Shown piece after piece: positions 25,322-33,902 of a stretch of 39,193 nucleotides of DNA (positions within the stretch are counted from its first letter, which is position 1; each line of letters begins with the position of its first letter). Where the stretch lies: NCBI GenBank assembly GCA_029077775.1, contig JAQNCU010000001.1, forward strand, positions 1 through 39,193. The letters run 5' to 3'. This stretch comes from Acidocella sp. Its GTDB lineage: Bacteria > Pseudomonadota > Alphaproteobacteria > Acetobacterales > Acetobacteraceae. The notes under the pieces were generated by a model. That model searched no databases, had not been told where the DNA came from, and saw nothing but the letters and a program-made list of their open reading frames with translations. Both the position numbers and the translations under genes were made by a program.

Positions 25322-26293
25322 ATGCTTAAGAAGTTAAAGACGATTGGCCCCCAAAATGGCATCGACATCTCCTTTCGTGAAATCGCTGAAAAAGCGGACG
25401 ACGTGATCGTCGTCACCACGGCTGATCTGGCATTGCCAGGCCCACGCATTATTTACGTAAATCCCGCGTTCACGCGGCTGACCGGTTACAGTGTCGAGGA
25501 AGCGTTGCGTGCCACCCCCCGCATGTTGCAGGGGCCGGGCACGAGCAGAAAAACCCTCGATAAAATCGGTACGAAACTGCGCGCGGGCGCTGAGGTGCAC
25601 GAGAAAATCCTTAACTACGCCAAAGACGGTACCTCCTATTGGCTTGATCTGCGGATCATGCCCCTGCGCGACAGTAACGGCGAGATCAAATTTTTCGCAG
25701 CCATCGAACGGGACATAACGCGCGACAAACACAGGGTCGATGAGCTGGAGCATCTGGTAGACCGCGACCCCTTGACCGGCATCCCTAACCGCCGTGCCCT
25801 CCTGCGCTGGATGGAAGCCGAGATTGAGCGTGTCCACAGAAATATAAGCGTGAGCGGTCCTTGTATCGCCTATATCGATGTCGACCATTTTAAGGCGGTT
25901 AATGACCAATTTGGTCACGCAACGGGCGATGCCGTCTTGTGCGGCGTGGCGAAACGTTTGGCGGGGAACATAAGGCGGTTAGACATGCTGGGCCGCCTGG
26001 GTGGTGAGGAGTTTTGTATCTGCATGCCGTCGCTGTCACAAAAGGGTGCCATCATCCTGGCTGAGCGGCTGCGCCAATCGATAGCGGCAACCCCGTTTGA
26101 AACACCGTTCGGCCCAAAATTTATCACCGTCAGCATTGGTGTCGTCGCCTTTGACGTTGGTAGTGACCTCAAGGAATTACTCAAACACGCCGACGCCGCC
26201 ATGTATGTCGCCAAACAAAATGGCCGCAACCGGGTTGTGGTCCATAATGAGCATCAAAATTGCCCAGACATGAAACAGGGTTTGCAGGTCTGA
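25322..26293 (+). CDS. PAS (LOV-like)-GGDEF diguanylate cyclase
   Basis: The 323-residue soluble protein has a PAS domain (about 18-140) including the PAC-like YWLDLRIMPLRDSNGEIKFF. A GGDEF domain (about 150-312) follows, with active site GGEEF at 227-231 and the RxxD inhibitory site RRLD five residues before it. It should convert two GTP to cyclic-di-GMP. The PAS sequence resembles LOV photoreceptors (TPRMLQGPGT where LOV has N-C-R-F-L-Q-G), but the photoactive Cys is Pro, so flavin-adduct photochemistry is not expected; another cofactor or redox sensing is possible. The ATG follows a GGAGA-type ribosome-binding site. It lies divergent to the MFS-regulator-kinase operon. Confidence 0.9.
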   Translation: MLKKLKTIGPQNGIDISFREIAEKADDVIVVTTADLALPGPRIIYVNPAFTRLTGYSVEEALRATPRMLQGPGTSRKTLDKIGTKLRAGAEVHEKILNYAKDGTSYWLDLRIMPLRDSNGEIKFFAAIERDITRDKHRVDELEHLVDRDPLTGIPNRRALLRWMEAEIERVHRNISVSGPCIAYIDVDHFKAVNDQFGHATGDAVLCGVAKRLAGNIRRLDMLGRLGGEEFCICMPSLSQKGAIILAERLRQSIAATPFETPFGPKFITVSIGVVAFDVGSDLKELLKHADAAMYVAKQNGRNRVVVHNEHQNCPDMKQGLQV

Positions 26294-26325
26294 CATCAAA
26301 TCCTGCCACCCATGCCCCGCGCGGC

Positions 26326-26523
26326 CTACCTCCGATACCGGGCACCACAAAGGAACACAGGCTGGCGGAGAATCTCGGCGCGGCTGACATCGCGCTCAGT
26401 GCTACAGAGCTGCAAGATATAATTGCAGCCGCCGCGCAGATGCAGGCAGCGGGGGCGCGTTACGCCCCGGCTCAAATGGCCATGGTCGGGCGGGACGCAC
26501 CGCCCGTGGCTGGCAAATTGTAA
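26326..26523 (+). pseudogene. C-terminal remnant of an aldo/keto reductase
   Basis: The frame gives LPPIPGTTKEHRLAENLGAA followed by ADIALSATELQDI, then GARY and a stop at 26521. This matches the last 60 or so residues of aldo/keto reductases of the general-stress type, where IPGTTK..RL.ENLGA binds the NADPH phosphate. The catalytic Asp-Tyr-Lys-His part (roughly the first 250 residues) is missing. Homology starts 36 bp after the stop of the GGDEF gene. The open frame can be extended to 26260 but the added residues overlap that gene. It is a deletion remnant and not expected to be functional. Confidence 0.75.
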
Positions 26524-26605
26524 CCCCGCGCGCGATATTGCGGCATGGCAGCGTGCACGACCATATGGGTCGCGCCCTCTGCCATGCCGTTTATATCAGG
26601 AGCCC

Positions 26606-28027
26606 ATGACGACCAGACCCACACTGACCAGACCCACGCTGACCAGACCCATACTGACCAGCCCCGCACTCAACACCCCTGGCACCGCCCCGGCGGATGG
26701 CATGCCAGCCCCGGCGCGATACTGGGCCTATGCCACCATCGTCATCGGGCTGGCCCTCGCGGTGCTGGATGCCACGGTCGCCAATGTCGCCTTGCCCACC
26801 ATCGCGCAGGATTTCGCGGTCAGCCCGGCCCGTTCCATTGAAATCGTCAGCGCCTACCAGCTCATCATCGTCGTGCTGCTGCTGCCGCTCGCCGCTTTGG
26901 GCGATATTTACGGCTACCGGCGCGTCTACCTCGCGGGCATTTGCGTGTTCACCCTGGCGTCTCTCGCCTGCGCGTTGTCGGGCTCGCTCGACACGCTGAC
27001 CGCCGCGCGCATCCTGCAGGGCGTCGGCGCGGCGGGCATCATGAGCGTAAACACCGCCCTCGTGCGTTACATCTTTCCGCAAAGCGGGCTTGGCCGCGCC
27101 ATCGGGTTCAACGCCCTCACTGTGGCGGTCTCTTCCACCATCGGGCCGAGCTTCGCCAGTGCCATGCTGGCGGTGGCCTCCTGGCACTGGCTGTTCGCCA
27201 TCAACGTGCCACTTGGGGTCGTCGCCTTGATGGTCGGGTGGCGCAGCCTGCCGGAGAGCAGCCATAGCGGGCAGCGGTTCGACGTGTTGAGCGCGATCTT
27301 AACCGCCATCGGCCTCGGCTTGCTGATCATCACCATCAACGCCGCCGCGCATGGTGTGGGCATCGGCGTCATTTGTCTCATGGTGGCCGTGGGGGTTGCC
27401 GCTCTGGCGCTCGCGGTCCGCCGGCAAGCGCGCACCCCAGCTCCTCTGCTGCCCGTCGATCTGTTGCGGATCCCAATTTTCGCGCTCTCCATAGGCACCT
27501 CCATCTGCTCCTTCACGGCGCAGATGCTCGCCTTTGTCGCCTTGCCCTTTTTGCTGGAAACCGGGTTCGGGTACCACGCCACCGAGGTCGGGTTCCTCAT
27601 CATGCCCTGGCCGCTCGCCGTCGCCATCGCCGCCCCCATCTCCGGCTGGCTGTCCGACAAATTCCCCGCCGCCATATTGGGGCTGGCCGGGCTCGCCGCC
27701 CTGGCCGCCGGTCTGGTCTTGCTCGCCACCCTGCCGCCGCATCCCGGCATTTTTCAAATCGCCTGGCGGATGGCCCTGTGCGGCGCCGGGTTCGGGCTGT
27801 TCCAGTCGCCCAATAACCGCACCATGATCACCTCAGCGCCCAAATCGCGCACCGGTGCGGCGAGCGGCATGCTCGGCACCGCGCGCCTGTTGGGTCAGGC
27901 CACAGGGGCCGCGCTGGTGGCATTGCTGCTGGCCCACATCCCGGCCCATGGCGCGGTCACCGCTTTGGTGGCGGCCGCTGGCTTCGCCGGAGTCGCCGCC
28001 ATCCTCAGCATCCTGCGGCTAGCTTAA
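26606..28027 (+). CDS. MFS drug/metabolite exporter, DHA2 type
   Basis: The 473-residue membrane protein has many hydrophobic segments. It carries the DHA2 (EmrB/QacA group) TM1 motif LDATVANVALPTIAQDF and motif A as GDIYGYRRVYLAG. Family members are proton-driven multidrug or metabolite exporters. The ATG at 26606 follows AGGAG and excludes an upstream in-frame extension to 26423. The first 20 codons after Met are a 15-bp tandem repeat encoding TTRPT-LTRPT-LTRPI-LTSPA, an odd cytoplasmic tail. Its end overlaps the convergent AEC gene by 9 bp. Substrate unknown. Confidence 0.87.
   Translation: MTTRPTLTRPTLTRPILTSPALNTPGTAPADGMPAPARYWAYATIVIGLALAVLDATVANVALPTIAQDFAVSPARSIEIVSAYQLIIVVLLLPLAALGDIYGYRRVYLAGICVFTLASLACALSGSLDTLTAARILQGVGAAGIMSVNTALVRYIFPQSGLGRAIGFNALTVAVSSTIGPSFASAMLAVASWHWLFAINVPLGVVALMVGWRSLPESSHSGQRFDVLSAILTAIGLGLLIITINAAAHGVGIGVICLMVAVGVAALALAVRRQARTPAPLLPVDLLRIPIFALSIGTSICSFTAQMLAFVALPFLLETGFGYHATEVGFLIMPWPLAVAIAAPISGWLSDKFPAAILGLAGLAALAAGLVLLATLPPHPGIFQIAWRMALCGAGFGLFQSPNNRTMITSAPKSRTGAASGMLGTARLLGQATGAALVALLLAHIPAHGAVTALVAAAGFAGVAAILSILRLA
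26609..26668 (+). repeat. 15-bp tandem repeat (4 units) inside MFS gene
   Basis: Four consecutive 15-bp units of consensus ctgaccagacccacg, the last diverged. Being a multiple of 3, unit gain or loss would keep the reading frame and only change the length of the N-terminal tail. Confidence 0.8.
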
Positions 28028-28975
28028 AACCGCCACCAGCGCCGAGACGGTGACCACCGAGATCACCGTCGAGACCAATATCGCGCGGGAGGTCACCGCC
28101 GCCTCCCGATCATATAATTTCGCCAGCATAAACGGCCCGGTGCCAATCGGCAGCGCCGACAACACCAGGGCCGTATGCGCCCACATCACCGGCATCTCGA
28201 AGACCCGGAAGGCGAGCACAAACGTGATCGCCGGTTGCACCAGCAATTTTAACGTCACCAGCCGCAAGATCACGCCGGTGTCTCGCGCCGCCTCGGATTG
28301 CGCCAGAAACAGCCCGATGGTGACCAGCGCGCAGGGTGAGGCCGCGGCTGCGAGCAAGGCGGTGAACCGCAAAACCGGCCCCGGCAACGCCACCCCCAGC
28401 ATGGCGTGGCCAATGGCGCAGCCCGCCCCCAGAACCGGCGCCACCAGCAACGGGTTGCGCATCAATGAGCGCGCCACCCGCCCGATGGTGCTGGCCAGGC
28501 GCGGCGTCTCGCTCAAATCCAACTCGATCAGCGTAATCGCCCCGGCAAATAACACGCAGGCGGTGAGAATGGTGGCGATGGCCGATGGCACCAGCGCCCC
28601 AGCGCCGAACGCCGCCACGCAGAGCGGGATGCCGATAAACCCGGTATTGGCATAGGCCGCATTTAGCCCCTCGATGCTGCGGTCTGCCAGCCGCTTATGC
28701 CCGCCCACGCGCGCCGCATCCGGCAGATGTGCGAACGAGACCAAAAATGTCAGCATCATCCCGCCGGTATAGGCCGCGAGGAAGCCAGGATGATCGATCT
28801 CCCGCCAATTGATCCCGGCCATGGCCTGGAACAACAAGGCGGGCAATGCCAGCCAGACCACGAATTTGTTCAGCGCGTCGGTAGCCCCCGGCCCCAGAAT
28901 GCCAGCTTTGGCACAGATATATCCGGTAAAGATGATCGCAAAAATCGGGATCACGGCGTTAAGGACGATCAGCAT
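28019..28975 (-). CDS. AEC-family transporter (auxin efflux carrier type)
   Basis: The 318-residue integral membrane protein has about ten hydrophobic segments. The N-terminal VLNAVIPIFAIIFTGYI and LNKFVVWLALPALLF, together with the later NTGFIGIPL, are typical of the auxin efflux carrier/malonate carrier family (Mem_trans). Bacterial members move carboxylates or other small metabolites; the substrate here is unknown. It lies 54 bp downstream of the MASE2-GGDEF gene on the same strand, so co-transcription is possible, and it overlaps the end of the convergent MFS gene by 9 bp. Confidence 0.87.
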   Translation of the reverse strand: MLIVLNAVIPIFAIIFTGYICAKAGILGPGATDALNKFVVWLALPALLFQAMAGINWREIDHPGFLAAYTGGMMLTFLVSFAHLPDAARVGGHKRLADRSIEGLNAAYANTGFIGIPLCVAAFGAGALVPSAIATILTACVLFAGAITLIELDLSETPRLASTIGRVARSLMRNPLLVAPVLGAGCAIGHAMLGVALPGPVLRFTALLAAAASPCALVTIGLFLAQSEAARDTGVILRLVTLKLLVQPAITFVLAFRVFEMPVMWAHTALVLSALPIGTGPFMLAKLYDREAAVTSRAILVSTVISVVTVSALVAVLS

Positions 28976-29029
28976 CCCCCCTCATCACCCACCCGCCCGC
29001 AACCGGCAAGATGCCGGGCTGGGGGAAAT

Positions 29030-30130
29030 CTACGTCAGCCCCAGTGCCTGGCCACAGGGCGGCTCGCGCCCCCCATTGTTAAAAATCTCCAGCGTATTGC
29101 GCCCCCTGCGCTTGGCGGCATACAGCACCTCATCGGCGCATTTCGTCCAATCGCCAGGGCACGTCGCCGCTTCGGTCAGTTCCGCGATGCCAAAGCTCAT
29201 GGTCAGCGTAAAGCTCTGCTCCGGCCCACCGAACCGCGCCGCCGCCACCGCCGCCTGGATCCGCCGCACCACGGCGGCGGCTTCCATCCCGTTTGCTTCC
29301 GGCAGTAAAATCCCGAATTCATCCCCGCCGAGCCGCGCCGGAATATCGCCCGCGCGCACCTGCTCATTCAGAATGAGCCCCACATTGCGTATCGCCTCAT
29401 CGCCATTCGCATGGCCGAAATTATCATTAATGGATTTAAAGTGGTCGATATCGAGCAAGACCAGCGCCGCGCGCCGCCCATATCGTTTAAACCGCTGAAA
29501 CTCCTCGTCCAGCCTGTGCTCCCAATAATCGCGGGAATAAATTCCTGAAAGGCTGTCGCGCTGGTTGAGTTGATGCAGCCGCGCGCGCTCTTTGTTCACT
29601 TTCTGTGAATTCCGAAAGCTCCAAACACCGATTGTCACCGGATAGATCACCAAAAACGGCAGGCAGGTGGCCCGCACAACAAGGCTTGAGACCAGACAAA
29701 ATTTCACCCCGACCAGCAACACCGCGATGCCGCCCCCGGCGAGCAGCGCCACCACGCTGGTGACCAGCAGCGCCAAGCCGCCAACCATGGCGTTATCCAT
29801 CAGCAACACGGTCAGCATCAGCACGGTCGGGGCCAGGTTAAACCCCATCGCCACCGCCCAGAACCCACAAAACGCGGCATCCAGCCGCAGGTTGACATAT
29901 TCCGTCTTAATCGGGGTCTGGCTGCGGCTGGCCAGGGCATAGGCGACATGCGGCCAGACCAGACCAAACGCCAGCAGCACCGGATATAACCAAAAAGCCA
30001 CCTGGCCCTGGTACAGAGCGCCAAAAATCCCGATGCTGAGCGTGCCCAACCCCAGTATCCGGGGCCCGCGTATGGCACGCACAAACCCCAGACCCTTTCG
30101 TGTCTGGCTGGTTGCCTCAACCCGCTTCAT
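29030..30130 (-). CDS. MASE2-GGDEF diguanylate cyclase (DgcC/AdrA-like)
   Basis: The 366-residue protein has an N-terminal membrane sensor (about 15-175) recognisable as MASE2. GLGFVRAIRGPRILGLG, WPHVAYALASRSQTP and EYVNLRLDA line up with E. coli DgcC. The GGDEF domain (about 190-350) has active site GGDEF at 268-272 and the RxxD inhibitory site RAGD five residues before it. It should make cyclic-di-GMP at the inner membrane. In enterobacteria DgcC controls cellulose synthesis; a similar output is conceivable given the glycosyltransferase at the right end, but they are 8 kb apart. The ATG at 30130 has GAGGGA about 6 bp upstream. Confidence 0.92.
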   Translation of the reverse strand: MKRVEATSQTRKGLGFVRAIRGPRILGLGTLSIGIFGALYQGQVAFWLYPVLLAFGLVWPHVAYALASRSQTPIKTEYVNLRLDAAFCGFWAVAMGFNLAPTVLMLTVLLMDNAMVGGLALLVTSVVALLAGGGIAVLLVGVKFCLVSSLVVRATCLPFLVIYPVTIGVWSFRNSQKVNKERARLHQLNQRDSLSGIYSRDYWEHRLDEEFQRFKRYGRRAALVLLDIDHFKSINDNFGHANGDEAIRNVGLILNEQVRAGDIPARLGGDEFGILLPEANGMEAAAVVRRIQAAVAAARFGGPEQSFTLTMSFGIAELTEAATCPGDWTKCADEVLYAAKRRGRNTLEIFNNGGREPPCGQALGLT

Positions 30131-30339
30131 TCATGTCCCTCGATTCACGCCTATTTTATGACATAATTTTAATTAATTATTTAATTTTTAGATTTCGACA
30201 GCAAAACAACGCGGACTAACAAAAATAATGTTTAATTCCAAAGGGGATTCGGCGCAAGAAAACTCGACACACAAGCCAGCTTTGCGCGGCCCGGGTTCAC
30301 GCCTATAACGCGGTCAAACTCAAAAACGGGAACCCCAGA

Positions 30340-31839
30340 ATGATCCGCCAGCTTACCCATTTTATTAACGGCCAGTCTGTCACCGGCACTTCCGGGCGGT
30401 TTGCCGATGTGTTCGACCCTAACACCGGCACCGTGCAGGCGCATGTGCCACTTGCCGCCACGGCTGAGGTTGCGGCCGCCATCGCCAACGCCGCCGCCGC
30501 CCAGCCCGGCTGGGCCGCCACCAACCCGCAACGCCGCGCCCGCGTGCTGATGAAATTTCTCGACCTCATCAACCGGAACATGGAACCTTTGGCCCAGCTA
30601 TTATCCTCCGAGCACGGCAAGACCGTGCCGGACGCCAAGGGCGACATCCAGCGCGGGCTGGAGGTTCTGGAATTCGCCATCGGCATCCCGCATCTGTTGA
30701 AAGGCGAGTATTCCGACTCCGCTGGCACGGGGATCGATGTGTACTCGCTGCGCCAGCCGCTCGGTGTGGTCGCGGGCATCACCCCGTTCAACTTTCCGGC
30801 GATGATCCCACTCTGGAAGGCCGCCCCGGCCATCGCTTGCGGCAATGCCTTTATCCTCAAACCCTCTGAGCGTGATCCCTCGGTCCCGCTGCGCCTCGCC
30901 GCCTTGTTCATCGAGGCTGGCGGCCCGCCCGGCATCTTCAACGTCGTCAATGGCGATAAGGAGGCCGTGGACGCCCTGCTGCACGACCCGCGTGTGTCGG
31001 CCATCGGCTTTGTCGGCTCATCGGACATCGCCAATTACATCTACGCCACCGCCGCCGCGCAGGGTAAGCGCGCGCATTGCTTCGGCGGTGCCAAAAACCA
31101 CATGGTCATCATGCCCGACGCCGATCTCGACCAGGCGGTGGACGCGCTCATCGGTGCCGGATACGGCTCCGCCGGGGAGCGTTGCATGGCGATCTCCGTC
31201 GCCGTCCCGGTGGGGGAGGCGACCGCGAACGCGCTGATGGAAAAACTCATCCCCCGCGTTGAGGCCCTTAAAATCGGCCTCTCGAACGATGCGGGCGCCG
31301 ATTACGGCCCGCTGGTGACCAAGGCCGCCCTGAACCGCGTGCACGGCTATGTCGATCTCGGCGTACAAGAGGGCGCAACCCTCGCGGTCGATGGGCGCGG
31401 CTTCAAAATGCAGGGCTATGAGGGTGGCTTCTTCATCGGCGGCTGCCTGTTCGACCATGTCACCCCGGACATGAAAATCTACAAAGAGGAAATTTTCGGC
31501 CCGGTGCTCGCGGTGGTGCGCGCTGCCACTTACGAGGACGCGCTGCGCCTGCCCAACGAGCATGAATACGGCAATGGTGTCGCCATCTTCACGCGTGACG
31601 GCGACGCCGCGCGGGATTTCTGCGCCCGCGTCCAGGTCGGCATGGTGGGCGTCAATGTGCCCATCCCGGTGCCCATCGCCTATCACACCTTCGGCGGCTG
31701 GAAGCGTTCCGGCTTCGGCGATCTGAACCAGCACGGCCCGGATTCCATCCGCTTCTACACCAAGACCAAAACCGTCACATCGCGCTGGCCCTCCGGCATC
31801 AAGGACGGTGCCGAGTTCGTCATCCCGACGATGAAGTAA
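30340..31839 (+). CDS. mmsA: CoA-acylating methylmalonate-semialdehyde dehydrogenase
   Basis: This NAD-dependent enzyme converts methylmalonate semialdehyde to propionyl-CoA (valine catabolism) and malonate semialdehyde to acetyl-CoA. The 499 residues match the family length. Seen are the aldehyde-dehydrogenase NAD-binding ITPFNFPAMIPLWKAAPAIA, SERDP, GFVGSSDIANYIY and catalytic Cys282 in GSAGERCMAIS, a context specific for MmsA rather than general aldehyde dehydrogenases. It is first of three closely spaced genes; the acyl-CoA dehydrogenase starts 6 bp after its stop. The upstream 209 bp contain a very AT-rich core (about 30150-30195) that may hold the promoter. Confidence 0.95.
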   Translation: MIRQLTHFINGQSVTGTSGRFADVFDPNTGTVQAHVPLAATAEVAAAIANAAAAQPGWAATNPQRRARVLMKFLDLINRNMEPLAQLLSSEHGKTVPDAKGDIQRGLEVLEFAIGIPHLLKGEYSDSAGTGIDVYSLRQPLGVVAGITPFNFPAMIPLWKAAPAIACGNAFILKPSERDPSVPLRLAALFIEAGGPPGIFNVVNGDKEAVDALLHDPRVSAIGFVGSSDIANYIYATAAAQGKRAHCFGGAKNHMVIMPDADLDQAVDALIGAGYGSAGERCMAISVAVPVGEATANALMEKLIPRVEALKIGLSNDAGADYGPLVTKAALNRVHGYVDLGVQEGATLAVDGRGFKMQGYEGGFFIGGCLFDHVTPDMKIYKEEIFGPVLAVVRAATYEDALRLPNEHEYGNGVAIFTRDGDAARDFCARVQVGMVGVNVPIPVPIAYHTFGGWKRSGFGDLNQHGPDSIRFYTKTKTVTSRWPSGIKDGAEFVIPTMK

Positions 31840-31845
31840 CCCGCC

Positions 31846-32997
31846 ATGTCCGGCCTTTCATTCACCCTGTCCGCGGACCAGGAGACGATCCGCGACATGG
31901 CAGGGGCCTTCGCCGCCACGCATCTCGCACCCCATGCGCTGGCCTGGGACCGCACGAAGACCTTCCCCGTTGAAACCATCCGCCAGGCCGCGGCACTCGG
32001 CATGGCGGGCATCTATGTGTCCGAGGCTCATGGCGGCTCCGGCCTTTCCCGGCTGGATGCCGCCCTGATCATCGAGGCGTTGGCCACAGGCTGCCCCACC
32101 ATCTCGGCCTATATCTCGATCCACAACATGGTCGCCGGGATGATCGACATCTACGGCGATGCCGCCCAAAAAACCGCCTATCTGCCCAGGCTCTGCGGCA
32201 TGGACTGGCTCGCCAGCTATTGCCTGACCGAACCCGGTGCTGGCTCCGATGCCGCCGCTCTCACCACCCGCGCCATTGCCGATGGCGACGACTATGTTTT
32301 AACCGGCACCAAGCAATTCATCTCCGGTGCCGGGGTCAGCCAGCTTTACCTCGTCATGGCACGCACCGGCGGGCCGGGTGCCGCGGGTGTCTCGGCCTTT
32401 TTGGTCGAGGCCGGAACGCCCGGCCTCAGCTTCGGCCCCAACGAACAAAAAATGGGCTGGAACGCGCAGCCCACCGCCCAGGTGATCATGCAGGATTGCC
32501 GCATCCCCGCCGCCAACCGGCTGGGGCCAGAAGGCACGGGCTTCAAAATCGCCATGGCCGGGTTGGATGGCGGCCGCATCAATATCGGCGCCGCCTCGCT
32601 CGGCGGTGCCCAGGCCGCACTCGATAAAACCATCAGCTATCTCGGAGAGCGCAAAGCCTTCGGCCAGACCCTCGACAATTTCCAGGCCCTGCAATTTCGC
32701 ATCGCCGACATGGCCACCTCGCTTGAGGCCGCCCGCCTGCTGTTATGGCGTGCCGCCACGGCACTCGACGCGCAATCGCCGGATGCCACCCGCCTCTGCG
32801 CCATGGCCAAGCGCCTCGCCACCGATACCGGCTTCGAGGTCGCCAACGCGGCCCTGCAACTGCATGGCGGCTACGGCTATCTCGCCGATTACGGCGTCGA
32901 GAAAATCGTCCGCGATCTGCGCGTCCACCAGATCCTGGAAGGCACCAACGAGATCATGCGGGTGATTATCTCTCGGCAATTATTGAAAGCGGGATGA
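31846..32997 (+). CDS. Acyl-CoA dehydrogenase, probably isobutyryl-CoA dehydrogenase
   Basis: The 383-residue flavoprotein has acyl-CoA dehydrogenase signatures YCLTEPGAGSDAAAL and LQLHGGYGYLADYG. The general-base Glu is in HQILEGTNEIMR near residue 371. Its place between mmsA and the 3-hydroxyisobutyrate dehydrogenase gene points to oxidation of isobutyryl-CoA to methacrylyl-CoA in valine breakdown, with electrons passed to electron-transfer flavoprotein. Short- or branched-chain alternatives cannot be excluded by eye. It starts 6 bp after mmsA, and its stop overlaps the next start (ATGATGA arrangement). Confidence 0.9.
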   Translation: MSGLSFTLSADQETIRDMAGAFAATHLAPHALAWDRTKTFPVETIRQAAALGMAGIYVSEAHGGSGLSRLDAALIIEALATGCPTISAYISIHNMVAGMIDIYGDAAQKTAYLPRLCGMDWLASYCLTEPGAGSDAAALTTRAIADGDDYVLTGTKQFISGAGVSQLYLVMARTGGPGAAGVSAFLVEAGTPGLSFGPNEQKMGWNAQPTAQVIMQDCRIPAANRLGPEGTGFKIAMAGLDGGRINIGAASLGGAQAALDKTISYLGERKAFGQTLDNFQALQFRIADMATSLEAARLLLWRAATALDAQSPDATRLCAMAKRLATDTGFEVANAALQLHGGYGYLADYGVEKIVRDLRVHQILEGTNEIMRVIISRQLLKAG

Positions 32998-33875
32998 TGC
33001 CAAAAATCGCCTGTCTCGGCCTCGGGAATATGGGCTTGCCCATGGCCATAAACCTGCTGAAAGCCGGCCATCTCGTCGTCGGATACGATGTCGCCCCCGC
33101 CGCCCGCGATGCCGCCCGCGCGGCGGGGATCACCCTCGCGCCTGATGCCGCAACAGCGGTCGCCGGGGCCGATGTGGTGCTCACCATGCTGCCGAACGGA
33201 AATTTGGTCCTGGATTTGTACATCTCCGGCATATTAACCGCCGCCCCGCCAGGCTGCCTGTTCATCGACAGCTCGACGATCGATGTCGCCAGCGCGCGCG
33301 CCGCCCATGACCTCGCCCAAAAGGCGGGCCAAACCAGCCTGGACGCACCGGTCTCCGGCGGGGTCGGCGGCGCTAGCGCGGGCACGCTCACCTTCATGGT
33401 CGGCGGCGATCAAGCCGCCTTCGCCCGCGCTGAACCGATCCTCGCCGCCATGGGCAAAAAAATCGTGCATTGCGGCCATAACGGCGCCGGGCAGGCGGCC
33501 AAAATCTGCAATAACATGATCCTCGGCATCTCGATGATCGCGGTGTCCGAGGCGTTCGTCCTCGCTGAAAAACTTGGGCTCAGCGCCCAGTCATTATTCG
33601 ATGTCGCATCCACCTCATCCGGCCAATGCTGGTCGCTCACAACCTATTGCCCAGTGCCGGGGCCGGTCCCGGCCAGCCCCGCCAATAATGGCTACCAACC
33701 CGGCTTCGCCGCCGCACTGATGCTGAAAGACCTGGCGCTCTCACAAGACGCCGCAGAGGCCAACCACGCCCACACCCCGCTCGGCCACCACGCGGCGGAA
33801 ATCTACCGGCAATTCGTCGAAGCTGGTGGCGGCAATCAGGATTTCTCGGCGATCATCAAGGTGCTGCGCATGTAA
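32994..33875 (+). CDS. mmsB: 3-hydroxyisobutyrate dehydrogenase
   Basis: This enzyme oxidises 3-hydroxyisobutyrate to methylmalonate semialdehyde with NAD, feeding MmsA. The 293 residues show the N-terminal Rossmann motif CLGLGNMGLPMAINLLKAGH, the substrate loop APVSGGVGGASAGTLTFMVGG and catalytic Lys170 (GAGQAAKICNNM). The C-terminal GYQPGFAAALMLKDLALS is characteristic of the 3-hydroxyisobutyrate branch of beta-hydroxyacid dehydrogenases. Two adjacent ATGs (32994 and 32997) overlap the stop of the acyl-CoA dehydrogenase gene; the upstream frame to 32745 lies wholly within that gene and is not used. A hairpin begins 5 bp after the stop. Confidence 0.94.
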   Translation: MMPKIACLGLGNMGLPMAINLLKAGHLVVGYDVAPAARDAARAAGITLAPDAATAVAGADVVLTMLPNGNLVLDLYISGILTAAPPGCLFIDSSTIDVASARAAHDLAQKAGQTSLDAPVSGGVGGASAGTLTFMVGGDQAAFARAEPILAAMGKKIVHCGHNGAGQAAKICNNMILGISMIAVSEAFVLAEKLGLSAQSLFDVASTSSGQCWSLTTYCPVPGPVPASPANNGYQPGFAAALMLKDLALSQDAAEANHAHTPLGHHAAEIYRQFVEAGGGNQDFSAIIKVLRM

Positions 33876-33880
33876 AAAAA

Positions 33881-33902
33881 GCCGCTTTTTAAAAAAAGCG
33901 GC
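33881..33902. terminator. Hairpin terminator after valine operon
   Basis: gccgcttttt and aaaaagcggc form a 10-bp stem immediately after the mmsB stop, preceded by an A-run. The same gccgc-T/A-gcggc hairpin occurs at 6551-6574, so it is part of the dispersed repeat as well as a likely bidirectional terminator. Confidence 0.65.

Noticed and set aside
26423..26605. Upstream extension of the DHA2 transporter
   Set aside because: It overlaps the aldo/keto reductase remnant in another frame, and an AGGAG precedes the ATG at 26606.
32745..32993. Upstream extension of mmsB
   Set aside because: It lies inside the acyl-CoA dehydrogenase gene; the Rossmann motif starts right after the ATGs at 32994/32997.
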